From Paracraurococcus lichenis (lineage in GTDB: Bacteria > Pseudomonadota > Alphaproteobacteria > Acetobacterales > Acetobacteraceae), in contig NZ_JAUTWS010000013.1 of assembly GCF_030657435.1 (NCBI RefSeq), positions 62,001 to 126,000 of the forward strand: DNA of 64,000 bases, written 5' to 3'. Positions 1 through 8,304 of the stretch are shown piece by piece. Every line of letters begins with the position of its first letter. Within the stretch, counting starts at the first letter, position 1. The notes under the pieces were generated by a model. That model had not been told where the DNA came from and did no database searches. It was given only the letters and a program-made list of their open reading frames with translations. The position numbers and the translations under genes are program-made.

Positions 1-69
1 CAGCAGTAGGTGGGCATGCCGCGTCAGGCAGCGCTCTTGTTTCATTCTTGATATGAGCCCCGCGGCATG

Positions 70-87
70 ATAGGATAATAATCCTAT
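70..87. promoter_or_regulatory. inverted repeat, candidate operator
   Basis: A perfect 7-bp inverted repeat (ATAGGAT, 4-nt AATA spacer, ATCCTAT) lies just upstream of the first gene in an AT-rich patch that contrasts with the GC-rich surroundings. Symmetry and position suggest a repressor or activator site. The cognate regulator is not identifiable here. Confidence 0.45.
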
Positions 88-88
88 T

Positions 89-105
89 TGATGGAGGTTC
101 CATCA
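89..105 (+). promoter_or_regulatory. hairpin enclosing the ribosome binding site
   Basis: TGATGGA, GGT, TCCATCA is a perfect 7-bp inverted repeat with a 3-nt loop. It contains the Shine-Dalgarno GGAGG (93-97), and its last base is the A of the start codon at 105. In mRNA it could hide the ribosome binding site; in DNA it could be a second operator. A three-base loop is tight, so the RNA fold is uncertain. Confidence 0.4.
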
Positions 106-850
106 TGGCCGGCCTCTCGCCCGCTATCATGCCCGACCGCAACTCCCTCGCGAAATCGCCCGAGGTGCTCGAGCTCGGTCCGCCTCTGCCGGAGGTGGCT
201 CGGTCGTTTCAGTACGTGCCTATGACAGGCGCGGACCTGACGGCCACATCCAGCACGTCCAGGCATATCAGCGCAGTGCCCCGCAGTGCGCCTGGGAGGG
301 GCAGCCTAATGCGGAATGGCGTGAGCAGATCGCCACGGAGGAGACGAGGCGCAGTGACGGTGACTTCGGCTATGGAATGCGCGGCCAGTCTGGCTCGACC
401 GCACTTGGCCGTTACCAACTCCTGCGCGCGCCACCGATCGATGCGGGCTGGCGAGATCGGGTGACCGGAAATTGGACTGCCCGGGCGCACGCGGCCGGTG
501 TCGGTCGCGACGCCGACTTTTTGGCAAACCCTGCCGCCCAGGAAGCTGCCTTCAACGATGTTATGCGCGAGAACGATAGGCAGTTGCGCGTTAACGGCGC
601 CATGCGTTTCGTCGTTCAGGACTTACCCGGTTTGCGTGGTGAAACGGTGCCGGTCACCGAAGCCGGTCTCGCGGCCGCCACTCACCGCGAAGGCGCCAAC
701 ACCGTCAGGCATTATCTGGAACACCGGGCTGCGAACCTGTCGCCGCCCGCCTCGGTACCGGGCCAACGCGGCGATCTATCTCGGTTCAACGAGGTTGAGC
801 GGCGCCTTCGGGCCTTTGCGCAGACTCCCTACGAGAGAATGTCGCCATGA
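105..850 (+). pseudogene. lysozyme-like protein gene, frameshifted
   Basis: The start at 105 has a good GGAGG 7 nt upstream. The opening frame gives a plausible N-terminus (MAGLSPAIMPDRN...) up to roughly position 250. After that, coherent protein continues only in the -1 frame: CAWEGQPNAEWREQIA, then GDFGYG, GSTALGRYQL, NWTARAHAAGV and DFLANPAAQEAAF, to the stop at 848-850. One base therefore appears to be missing between about 245 and 262. The GSTALGRYQ and AAQEAAF blocks resemble lysozyme/transglycosylase-like domains that cleave peptidoglycan; I assign this from pattern only. The stop overlaps the next start (ATGA), so the two genes formed an operon. A sequencing error could also explain the shift. 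Confidence 0.55.
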
Positions 851-1422
851 CGCGCGTCGTTCTCGCACTTTGGTGCATTACAGCCTGCCTCACCCCCGCT
901 GTTGCGGCCGAGCAGCGCCTGCCTTGGCAGGCCATCCCGGGCATCGTAGGCAATGCCCTGCACGCCTTCCGCAAGACCGATCATTGGGCGGCCAGAGCCA
1001 TGGCGGAAAACCTCGATGGCAGCCGTCTCGGCCGCGATAACGATGGAAGCTTCCCCCTCAACTTCGATCCCACCCGTCATCTGTTTTACATCGTGCAGGA
1101 TCTCAATGGTAATCGCAGGCCCGAGGTCTTCCTTCTCTTCGACTGATCGTATCTGCGAGGGAACCAACAAGCGAGCGGTGTGGTCATGGTTGAAACCCGC
1201 CAGGGCGACTGGCGGATCGGCTGCGAGATAAGCGACTGGGGTGATGACGGCCCGCGCGGCGGCATCCACCTCCTCTCGACCCGTAGCCACGGCTGGCGCA
1301 ACTTCCGCACGAGCGACGGCATCTACGCCTGGCGGCCTCTTGCCAGTGAACCTGACGCCATGGAATGCGTGCCGATCGCGGCATGGCCACCCGCGCGACA
1401 CAGCAGCGCCGCCGGCCGGTGA
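847..1422 (+). pseudogene. secreted protein gene interrupted by in-frame TGA
   Basis: The ATG overlaps the upstream stop. Residues 1-21 form a signal peptide (basic MTR, hydrophobic core, cleavage after AVAA). The frame runs to FLLFD and meets TGA at 1144-1146. Without any shift it then continues as SYLRGNQQASG, VVMVETRQGDWRIGCEISDWGDDG and further to 1422, with unchanged codon character. TGA for TGG (Trp) would restore a protein of about 191 residues. I do not recognise the family. Pairing with a lysozyme-like gene suggests a periplasmic partner or inhibitor, which is inference. It could be a true nonsense mutation or a base-call error. Confidence 0.6.
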
Positions 1423-1487
1423 CCGCAATTCCTGAGGGGCCAGTGTCGGCGAGGGCTTGCTCCTGGTCGCACTCCCTCTGCCAGCAC

Positions 1488-1866
1488 TCACGCCTCCGGC
1501 GCCTTCCCGCGCGTCTCCGGCAGCAGTCAGGCCGCGACTGCCATCGTCCCATTGGCGGCCGCGGCCAAGACGCCGACCGCCATCCCCAGCGGCATGGCGG
1601 AGGACAGCGCGCCGAACAGCAGGGAAGCAGCGCCCCGGTCGCCCGGCCGAAACTATAGGCGAAGCCCTGCCCGACGCCGCGCACCCGGGTCGGGAACTGA
1701 TCGGTGAAGACGGCGCCCATGGCGCTGAACACGCCGCCGACGAAGAAGCCCAAGGGGAAGCCCAGCGCCAGCATTGCCGCGTCGCCGAAGGCGATCATGG
1801 CATAGACCAGCACCACGGCGGAGGCGCCGACGGCGAAGACCGGGAAGGTGCCGCGCCGGGCGCGTA
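1488..1866 (-). pseudogene. MFS transporter remnant (C-terminal end)
   Basis: Read leftward, the strand encodes typical late transmembrane helices of a major facilitator protein: TFPVFAVGASAVVLVYAMIA, LALGFPLGFFVGGVFSAMGA, then FPTRVRGVGQGFAYSFGR. A frameshift near 1615-1625 moves the match to another frame (LFGALSSAMPLGMAVGVLAA), an in-frame TGA sits at 1527-1529, and the sequence ends with the family's LLPETRGK tail and a stop at 1488-1490. The N-terminal two thirds are absent. This is a decayed fragment of an inner-membrane transporter; substrate unknown. Confidence 0.65.
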
Positions 1867-2151
1867 GAACTAGGCCATGGCCGCCGGTCCCGGCTGCGGG
1901 CTGCCATGCGGTGCGGCTGCGGGCATGCCGTCCTTCTCCCTCGCGCGCCGCCCGTCCTCCGCCGGCGCCGGCACGCGGCGCCGCGGCCACGGTTCCGGCA
2001 CGGCCGCGGACGCTACCGCCGCGGCACGTGACACAACTCTGATTTGTCAGCCGGGGGGCCGGCGTGTGACCAACAGGCGCATGGAGACACCTGCATGGCC
2101 GCGCCCCTCCCGGATGACCGGGCCTGTCGCGGCACCGGAGGAATGCCACGG

Positions 2152-3213
2152 ATGCCGGAGGGACTGACGGCCGTGTTCGAGGCGCCGCGCACGGCCGGCG
2201 CACCGCGCCGCACGCGCGAGCGCCGGCCCGATATCGACCGCGCCAAGGGCATCGCGATCCTGCTGGTGGTCGCCGGCCACCTGGTCGCCAATACGGCGCC
2301 GGAGGGCGTCCTGTGGTACGAGCCGGCGCGCTACGCGCTCTACCGCTTCCACATGCCCTTCTTCCTCTATCTCAGCGGCACTGTCGCGGTGCTCAGCGGG
2401 CTGCTGGATGCCGGGCCCGCCGCCTGGCCGCGGCAGATCGGCCGGCGCGCGCTGCGCCTGCTGCCGCCCTTCTTCGCCATCGGCCTGCTGATCCTCGCCG
2501 CCAAGCTCGTGCTCATGCAGGTGGTGGTGGTGGACAACCGGCCGCAGGGCCTCCGGGAAGGGCTGGAGGGCCTGTTCTGGGCCACCGGGCACAGCCCCGC
2601 GACCTCGGTCTGGTACCTGCTGGTGCTCTTCCTCTGCACCGTCACCGCCCTCGTTCTGCGCGGCATCGGCAGCACCGGCCTCGTGCTGCTCGGCCTGCTG
2701 CTGCAATTGCCGGCGGTGCCGGAGATCGCCTATCTCGACCGCTTCGCGCATCATTTCCTGTTCTTCGCCGCCGGCATCTGGGTGGCGGAGCGGCAGGACC
2801 GCCTGCTGCCGCTGATGGTGCGGTGGCAGCCGCTCTGGTGGGGGCTCTTCCTCGCCTCGCTCGCGGCCGCCATGGCGGTGTGGTGGGACGTTCTCATCCT
2901 CGATGAGTGGTGGTCGCTGGTGATCTGCGGCCTGCTCAGCATGCCGGCGCTGCACGGGCTGATCCGCCTGCCGCCCATCGACCGCTGGGACTGGCCGATC
3001 CGCCTCGGCCGCTATGCCATGGTGGTCTACCTCTTCAACACCATGGCGATCGGCGCCGCCAAGGCGCTGCTGATCGCGGTGGGCATCGGCTATACGGCGG
3101 CGAATTTCCCGCTGCATCTCGCGCTGGCGATGGCGGCCGGCGTCGGGGTGCCGATCCTGCTGAAGGAGTTCCTCTTCCGGCGGGTGCGGGCCCTGGACCG
3201 GATGACGGATTGA
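2152..3213 (+). CDS. acyltransferase family 3 membrane protein
   Basis: The product is a polytopic inner-membrane acyltransferase of the OafA/OatA type, which O-acylates sugars of surface polysaccharides. The family opening motif is present (DIDRAKGIAILLVVAGHLV, including the catalytic-type His), followed by YRFHMPFFLYLSG and about ten hydrophobic segments to the C-terminus (353 aa). I chose ATG 2152 because GGAGGA at 2137-2142 is 9 nt upstream; ATG 2143 and TTG 2044 are in frame but less well placed. It sits at the edge of the polysaccharide region and shares its orientation with the flippase downstream. The acceptor sugar is unknown. Confidence 0.85.
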   Translation: MPEGLTAVFEAPRTAGAPRRTRERRPDIDRAKGIAILLVVAGHLVANTAPEGVLWYEPARYALYRFHMPFFLYLSGTVAVLSGLLDAGPAAWPRQIGRRALRLLPPFFAIGLLILAAKLVLMQVVVVDNRPQGLREGLEGLFWATGHSPATSVWYLLVLFLCTVTALVLRGIGSTGLVLLGLLLQLPAVPEIAYLDRFAHHFLFFAAGIWVAERQDRLLPLMVRWQPLWWGLFLASLAAAMAVWWDVLILDEWWSLVICGLLSMPALHGLIRLPPIDRWDWPIRLGRYAMVVYLFNTMAIGAAKALLIAVGIGYTAANFPLHLALAMAAGVGVPILLKEFLFRRVRALDRMTD

Positions 3214-3361
3214 TCCGGCCGGCACCGGCTTGTGATCGGCCATCCACCCGCCTTGGCACAGGCGTGACCGCCAACGGGCCGCGGCCTCCCCGATAAGGCC
3301 CGGGGGCGGGGCGCAACGCGGCGCCGGGTGCCGCCCCCGTCACGACGCGAAGGGAGACAAG

Positions 3362-4828
3362 GTGCAGGCAAGCGGAACGACCGCCGGCATGGCGGCGGAG
3401 GGCCGGGCCTCGCGCGGCCTCGTGAGCAGGACGCTCTGGTCCGCGCTCGATTTCTGGCTGCAGCAGGCGACGGCGCTGCTGGTCTTCATCGTCGTCGGCA
3501 ACCTGGTCGGCCCGGCCGCGGTCGGCGTGCTCACCGTCGCCCAGCTCGGCGTCACGCTGGCGATGACGCTGCTGCTGGACGGCTTCTCGGACGCGCTGAT
3601 CCAGCGGCAGCGGCTGGAGCCGGCGCATTTCAACACCGCCTTCGCGCTGCTGGCCGGCATCGGCCTCGCCTCCGGCCTCGCGCTCTGGCTGCTCGCGCCG
3701 GTCGCGGCCTCTGTCTTCGGCCAGCCCGACCTCGCCTGGATCATGCCGCTGCTGGCGATCGGCCTGCCGCTGCTCGGGATGGCGGTGCCCTGCCAGGCAC
3801 TGCTGCAGCGGCAGATGCGCTTCGGCGCGCTCGCCTTCCGCAGCCTGGTCGCGCAGGGCGTCGGCTTCGCGACAGCGCTCGCGCTCGCGCTCGACGGCCA
3901 CGGCGTGGAGGCGCTGATCGCCTATATGCTCGTCGTCCGCGGCCTCGACACGGTACTACTGATGCTGCTGGCGGGACGGCTGCCGGGCCTCGACTTCAGC
4001 CGCCAGGCGCTGGCCGACATCGTCGATTTCGGCAAGCACCGCATGGGCAACCAGGTGCTGGGCTTCGTCGTGACGCAGATCGACCGCGTCACCGCCGGCC
4101 TCTTCCTCGGCGCCGTCACCATCGGCCTCTTCTCGCTGGCCGAGCGGATCGCCAATGCGCTGACCGGCGGCCTCTCCGGCGTGGTGGAGCGGGTCGGCTT
4201 CTCCGCCTTCTCCGCCCGGCAGTCGGAGCCGGAGGCGCTGCGGCAGGCGCTGCGCGACGTGATGTTCCTCGCCAATGTCCTGGCGATGCCGGCCTTCGTC
4301 GGCCTCGCGGCCGTCAGCGGCGACGTCGTCGGCGCGCTCTTCTCGGCCTCCTGGGCCGGGGCGGCGCCGGTGCTGGCGCTGCTGGCGCTGGCCGGCATCC
4401 CGCATGCGACGAACTACGTGCTGACCGCCGCGCTGAACGCCCGCGGCCGGCCGGACCTCGCGCTGCGCTACAGCGTGGTGATCATGGCGCTGCGCCTGGT
4501 GGCGAGCCTGGTGGCGGCGCCGCAGGGCATCGTGGCGCTGGCCGCCGCCAATCTCGCGGTCACCGCGGCCTCGACCGGCATCGTGCTGGCGGTGGTGCGG
4601 CACCACCTGCCGGGCGCCGCGGGCCTCGCCGCGCGGGCGGCGCTGAGGCCGGCGCTCGCGGCGGGCGGGATGGTGCTGGCCATCGAGGGCCTCGCGCTGC
4701 TGCTGCCGCCGATCGCGCCCGCGCTGCTGCTGGCGGGCAAGGTGGCGATCGGCGCCGCCGCCTATGCCGGGTTGCTGCTGCTGCTGGCGCCGCAGGCGCT
4801 GCGCCGCCTGGCCCGCGGCTCCATCTGA
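3362..4828 (+). CDS. Wzx-type polysaccharide flippase (MOP superfamily)
   Basis: This 488-aa protein has about 12-14 hydrophobic helices and the profile of oligosaccharide flippases that move lipid-linked units across the inner membrane. The N-terminus carries the usual short basic segment followed by TLWSALDFWLQQATALLVFIVVGNLVGP. Mid-protein DFGKHRMGNQVLGFVVTQIDR is typical of the Polysacc_synt/MATE-like fold. The GTG start at 3362 follows AAGGGAGA; Met-10 is an alternative. No polymerase (Wzy) is evident in the window. A GC hairpin directly after the stop probably ends the transcript. Confidence 0.88.
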   Translation: MQASGTTAGMAAEGRASRGLVSRTLWSALDFWLQQATALLVFIVVGNLVGPAAVGVLTVAQLGVTLAMTLLLDGFSDALIQRQRLEPAHFNTAFALLAGIGLASGLALWLLAPVAASVFGQPDLAWIMPLLAIGLPLLGMAVPCQALLQRQMRFGALAFRSLVAQGVGFATALALALDGHGVEALIAYMLVVRGLDTVLLMLLAGRLPGLDFSRQALADIVDFGKHRMGNQVLGFVVTQIDRVTAGLFLGAVTIGLFSLAERIANALTGGLSGVVERVGFSAFSARQSEPEALRQALRDVMFLANVLAMPAFVGLAAVSGDVVGALFSASWAGAAPVLALLALAGIPHATNYVLTAALNARGRPDLALRYSVVIMALRLVASLVAAPQGIVALAAANLAVTAASTGIVLAVVRHHLPGAAGLAARAALRPALAAGGMVLAIEGLALLLPPIAPALLLAGKVAIGAAAYAGLLLLLAPQALRRLARGSI

Positions 4829-4835
4829 CAGCGGC

Positions 4836-4859
4836 GGGCAGGGGCCTCGACCCCTGCCC
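4836..4859. terminator. hairpin terminator candidate
   Basis: A perfect 9-bp inverted repeat (GGGCAGGGG, loop CCTCGA, CCCCTGCCC) begins 8 nt after the flippase stop. There is no U-tract, which is common in such GC-rich genomes. The following stretch to 5201 contains no credible gene and no other feature that I see. The genes on its two sides converge. Confidence 0.5.
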
Positions 4860-5201
4860 CGCCCGGGCTCGCGTGCCGGGCCGGTGTGACGGCCGCGTGC
4901 CCAGGGAGGGATCGTGCCGGTGAGAGATCGTACCGGCCGGCTGCGAGGCGGGAAGGGATCGGCCGTCCGGCGTCAGTAGCGGGCGCCCGCCGGTGCCCCG
5001 CCGCTGCCTGGTGCATTCTCTCGCTGACCGCGCAGCGCGAGATCGCACCAGGCCATTGCTGTGCCGGGCAGAATCCCGCCTCAGAGCCTTGCCGGACCGC
5101 GGCGTTCTGCTCTGGCCGGCAGAGTGATCGAGCGCGCCATGCCGGCGGTCCGGCCGCGACGCGGCCGGACCGGCATCATCGGGCCTCGCGCGGCGCCGGC
5201 G

Positions 5202-6215
5202 CTATTTCAGTTCCGGCAGGCTGCCGGGACGGGTGGGGGAGGAGGCGCCGATGAGGCGGTGCTTCAGCGCCCGCGCCTGCTGGTGCAGGGCCGGGTAGGG
5301 CGACACCACCTCCCGCAGCACGTCGATGCCGTGCTCGTCGGTGAACCACCAGCGCAGCAGCTCGGCATAGCAGGCGGCGCGGGTCAGCGGGTTGCGCACC
5401 GTCTTGCCGATCAGGCGGATGTAGTGGCGATAGACGCCGACATAGAAGAACTCGGTCTTGCGCGCCGCCGCCTTGCGGCTGGGATCCTGCCAGAGCGCGG
5501 CCTGCTGCGCATCCTTGAGCAGGATGGCGCGGGTGTAGCGGTTCTCGTGCTCACGGTGCAGGAAGACCGGGTCGGGGATGCTGACCCAGGGGCCGCGCAG
5601 CGCCATCTCGGCCAGCAGCACGCGGTCGGAGCCGCTATAGGCCCCGTGCAGCTCGGAGCCGACCAGCGCCGCCCGCCGGAACAGGCCGAAGAAGTCCTCG
5701 CACTGGTGGCGGGTGTGGATGGCGGCGGCGAAGCGGCGCGCGGTGTCCGGGGAGGCTATGCCGGGGAAATGGTTGGCATAGGTCCGCAGCGGCCGGCCGG
5801 CGCCGTCGATCTCCGTCACGCCGGTGGTGCAGAGCACCGCCTCCGGCCGTGCCTCGAGCGCCGCGACGGCCTGGCGGAGATAGCCCGGCCCCATCGCATC
5901 GTCGTGCGCGGCCCATTTGAAGTAGGTGCCGCGGGCGCGTTCGAAGCAGAGGTTGTAGTTCGCGGCGGCGCCGAGGTTGCGCGGGTTCCGCTCGTAGCGC
6001 ACGCGCCCGTCGCGGGCGGCATAGTCGGCGCAGATCGCGGCGGTGCCGTCGGTCGAGGCGTTGTCCTGGATGACCAGTTCCAGCGCCGGGTAATCCTGCT
6101 TCAGGGCGGATTCGATCGCCTCGCGCAGATAGGTCTCGCCGTTGAAGACCGGCAACCCGATGCTCACGAGCGGCAAAGAACTCGCTGAGCCGTCATATCC
6201 AACGCAATTGATCAC
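5202..6215 (-). CDS. family 2 glycosyltransferase
   Basis: A GT-A fold cytoplasmic glycosyltransferase (337 aa). The N-terminal block LVSIGLPVFNGETYLREAI is the nucleotide-sugar binding start of GT2 enzymes. The acidic motif QDNASTDGT and the AAHDDAMGPGYL (DxD-like HDD) metal site follow at about residues 50 and 100. The C-terminal third (RHYIRLIGKTVRNPLTRA) is a family-typical helical tail. The GTG start at 6215 has AGGAGAGG a few bases upstream. It is divergent from the RfbF operon, so the two may share a regulated intergenic region. Donor and acceptor sugars cannot be told. Confidence 0.87.
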   Translation of the reverse strand: MINCVGYDGSASSLPLVSIGLPVFNGETYLREAIESALKQDYPALELVIQDNASTDGTAAICADYAARDGRVRYERNPRNLGAAANYNLCFERARGTYFKWAAHDDAMGPGYLRQAVAALEARPEAVLCTTGVTEIDGAGRPLRTYANHFPGIASPDTARRFAAAIHTRHQCEDFFGLFRRAALVGSELHGAYSGSDRVLLAEMALRGPWVSIPDPVFLHREHENRYTRAILLKDAQQAALWQDPSRKAAARKTEFFYVGVYRHYIRLIGKTVRNPLTRAACYAELLRWWFTDEHGIDVLREVVSPYPALHQQARALKHRLIGASSPTRPGSLPELK

Positions 6216-6307
6216 GCAATCCTCTCCTGGCGCGGAGTAGTGGTGTACACGGGAACTATGTCGCTGCCGCGAGGTACCGTCACTCGTTTTGGGTTCCTCT
6301 TGCTTTC

Positions 6308-6325
6308 ACGTTGACGTGCCAACGT
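6308..6325. promoter_or_regulatory. inverted repeat in divergent promoter region
   Basis: ACGTTG, six bases, CAACGT is a perfect inverted repeat in the 173-bp gap between the divergent GT2 and RfbF genes. The gap is visibly less GC-rich than the coding DNA. It may be an operator for one or both promoters; no adjacent regulator gene points to a specific protein. Confidence 0.35.
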
Positions 6326-6388
6326 TACGCGTGAAGTGCGGCAGCCGAGAAATCCGCACATGTTTGCAGCGTACAGGAGATCGGGGCC

Positions 6389-7261
6389 ATGAAGGTTGCA
6401 GTACTCGCGGGCGGATTAGGCTCACGCCTCGCGGAGGAGACGGAGGCGAGGCCGAAACCAATGGTTGAGATCGGTGGCATCCCGATCTTGTGGCATATCA
6501 TGCGCTATTATGCATCCTTTGGCCATCAGGACTTCGTCGTCGCCCTGGGCTACAAGGGCAACTACATCCGGCGCTACGCCACCGATTTCGCCGCCCTGTC
6601 CCCGGGCAACCTGCGCATCGACTACTCCCGCCGGCAGGTCGAGTACGACACGACCCTCGGCAACGAGCGCGGCGAATGGTCGATGGATGGCTGGACGCTC
6701 GAGCTCGTCGACACCGGGCTGAACACCAATACCGGTGGCCGCATCAAGCGCCTCAAGCAGGTCATCGGCAACGAGCGTTTCTTCCTGACCTGGGGCGACG
6801 GCGTCTCGACCGTCGACCTCGACGCGCTGCTCGCCTTCCACCGCTCGCACGGCAAGCTCTGCACCCTCACCGCGGTGCGGCCGCCGGCGCGCTTCGGCCA
6901 TCTCGAGATCGAGGGCGACCAGATCAGCGAGTTCAACGAGAAGCCGCAGACCGGCGAGGGCTGGATCAACGGCGCCTTCTTCGTCTGCGAGCCCGGCGTC
7001 TTCGACTACATCGAGGGCGACGCGACGCAGTTCGAGAAGTCGCCGCTGCAGAACCTGGCGCTCGACGGCCAGCTCATGGCCTTCAAGCACTACGGCTTCT
7101 GGCAGTGCATGGACACCATCCGCGACAAGGTCCTGCTCGAGAATCTCTGGGCGGGCGGCGAGGCGCCCTGGCGCATCTGGGACAGCCGCCGCCCGCAACC
7201 CGCGCGCGCCGCGAACGACGTGGCCGCCAATGACCTGGGGAATCCTGCATGCGCGTCCTGA
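6389..7261 (+). CDS. rfbF: glucose-1-phosphate cytidylyltransferase
   Basis: The enzyme makes CDP-glucose from CTP and glucose-1-phosphate, the entry step to CDP-deoxy and branched sugars. The N-terminal nucleotidyltransferase signature VAVLAGGLGSRLAEET is followed by RPKPMVEIGGIPILWHIM, which carries the activating Lys and substrate site. The family blocks YDTTLGNERGEW and LTWGDGVSTVD are also present. Length (290 aa) is slightly more than the usual ~257 because of an Ala-rich tail of about 30 residues. AGGAG lies 9 nt before the ATG. The gene overlaps the SDR gene by 13 nt, so translation is probably coupled. Confidence 0.93.
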   Translation: MKVAVLAGGLGSRLAEETEARPKPMVEIGGIPILWHIMRYYASFGHQDFVVALGYKGNYIRRYATDFAALSPGNLRIDYSRRQVEYDTTLGNERGEWSMDGWTLELVDTGLNTNTGGRIKRLKQVIGNERFFLTWGDGVSTVDLDALLAFHRSHGKLCTLTAVRPPARFGHLEIEGDQISEFNEKPQTGEGWINGAFFVCEPGVFDYIEGDATQFEKSPLQNLALDGQLMAFKHYGFWQCMDTIRDKVLLENLWAGGEAPWRIWDSRRPQPARAANDVAANDLGNPACAS

Positions 7262-8304
7262 TGACCGGCCATCTCGGCTATATCGGCACCGTTGCCGTCC
7301 CCCTCTTCCAGGAGGGCGGGCATGAGGTGATCGGCTGCGATACCGACCTCTACCGCGCCTGCACCTTCGGCAAGGAGGTCGGGCCGGCGGGGTCCATCCG
7401 CAACCTCGGCGCGGATATCCGCGACCTGACGCCGGACCACCTGCGCGGCTTCGATGCGGTGGTGCATTACGGCGGCATTCCGAACGATCCGCTCGGCGAC
7501 CTCGACCCCGAGGTCACGATGCAGATCAACACCGAGGCGACCGTCAACCTCGCCAAGGCGGCGAAGGCGGCGGGCGTGCCGCGCTTCGTCTTCTCCTCCT
7601 CCTGCTCCAACTACGGCGCGGCGGGCGAGAACTTCCTCGACGAGCAGGGCGCCTTCAATCCGGTCACCGCCTATGGCCGTTCCAAGGTCGCGGCGGAGAA
7701 GGGGCTGCTGCCGCTGGCGGACGACAAGTTCTCGCCCATCCTGATGCGCAGCGCGACCGCCTTCGGCGTCTCGCCGCGGCTGCGCTTCGACCTCGTCATC
7801 AACAACCTGACGGCCTGGGCCGTCGCCACCGGCGACATCCTGCTGAAAAGCGACGGCACGCCCTGGCGCGCCGTCGTCCACATCGAGGACATCGCCCGCG
7901 CCTTCCGCGCCGTGGTCGAGGCGCCGCGCGAGAAGGTCCATGCCGAAGCCTTCAATGTCGGCTCCACCGGCGAGAACTACCAGATCCAGGAACTCGCCCG
8001 GATGGTCGAGCAGGTGGTGCCCGGCACGAAGGTGCGCTTCGCCGAGGGCGCCGGGCCGGACCTGCGCTCCTACCGGGTGAATTGCGACAAGCTGGCCCGC
8101 GTCTTCCCGCAGGCCGCGCCGCGCTGGACCGCGCGCATGGGCGTGGAGCAGCTCTACGAGGCCTTCCGCACCCATGGCGTGAGCAAGGAGGAGTTCGAGG
8201 GCCCGCGCTTCCAGCGCAAGGCGCATGTCCTCGGCCATATCGCCGATGGCAGCCTGACGCAGGAGCTGCGCTGGGCGCCGCGCAAGGAGGCGAAGGTCGC
8301 ATGA
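7249..8304 (+). CDS. NAD-dependent epimerase/dehydratase (extended SDR)
   Basis: This is a 351-aa Rossmann enzyme acting on a nucleotide sugar, presumably the CDP-sugar from the preceding enzyme. It has the dinucleotide motif TGHLGYIG at the N-terminus, a VVHYGG segment and SSSCSNYG. The catalytic pair is YGRSK (Tyr-x3-Lys), and PWRAVVHIEDIARA near residue 210 is the usual C-terminal substrate-domain block. It is not a clear match to the CDP-glucose 4,6-dehydratase RfbG that normally follows RfbF. Its stop overlaps the next start (ATGA). Whether it reduces, epimerises or dehydrates cannot be decided from sequence alone. Confidence 0.85.
   Translation: MRVLMTGHLGYIGTVAVPLFQEGGHEVIGCDTDLYRACTFGKEVGPAGSIRNLGADIRDLTPDHLRGFDAVVHYGGIPNDPLGDLDPEVTMQINTEATVNLAKAAKAAGVPRFVFSSSCSNYGAAGENFLDEQGAFNPVTAYGRSKVAAEKGLLPLADDKFSPILMRSATAFGVSPRLRFDLVINNLTAWAVATGDILLKSDGTPWRAVVHIEDIARAFRAVVEAPREKVHAEAFNVGSTGENYQIQELARMVEQVVPGTKVRFAEGAGPDLRSYRVNCDKLARVFPQAAPRWTARMGVEQLYEAFRTHGVSKEEFEGPRFQRKAHVLGHIADGSLTQELRWAPRKEAKVA

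Noticed and set aside
1144..1146. TGA read as selenocysteine
   Set aside because: The context aligns as Trp (D-W-S-Y), there is no Sec-family similarity, and no clear SECIS-like hairpin follows directly.
4860..5201. Small ORFs in the gap after the flippase gene
   Set aside because: Translations are Arg/Ala/Pro-rich without motifs or ribosome sites; the gap probably holds only the hairpin terminator.
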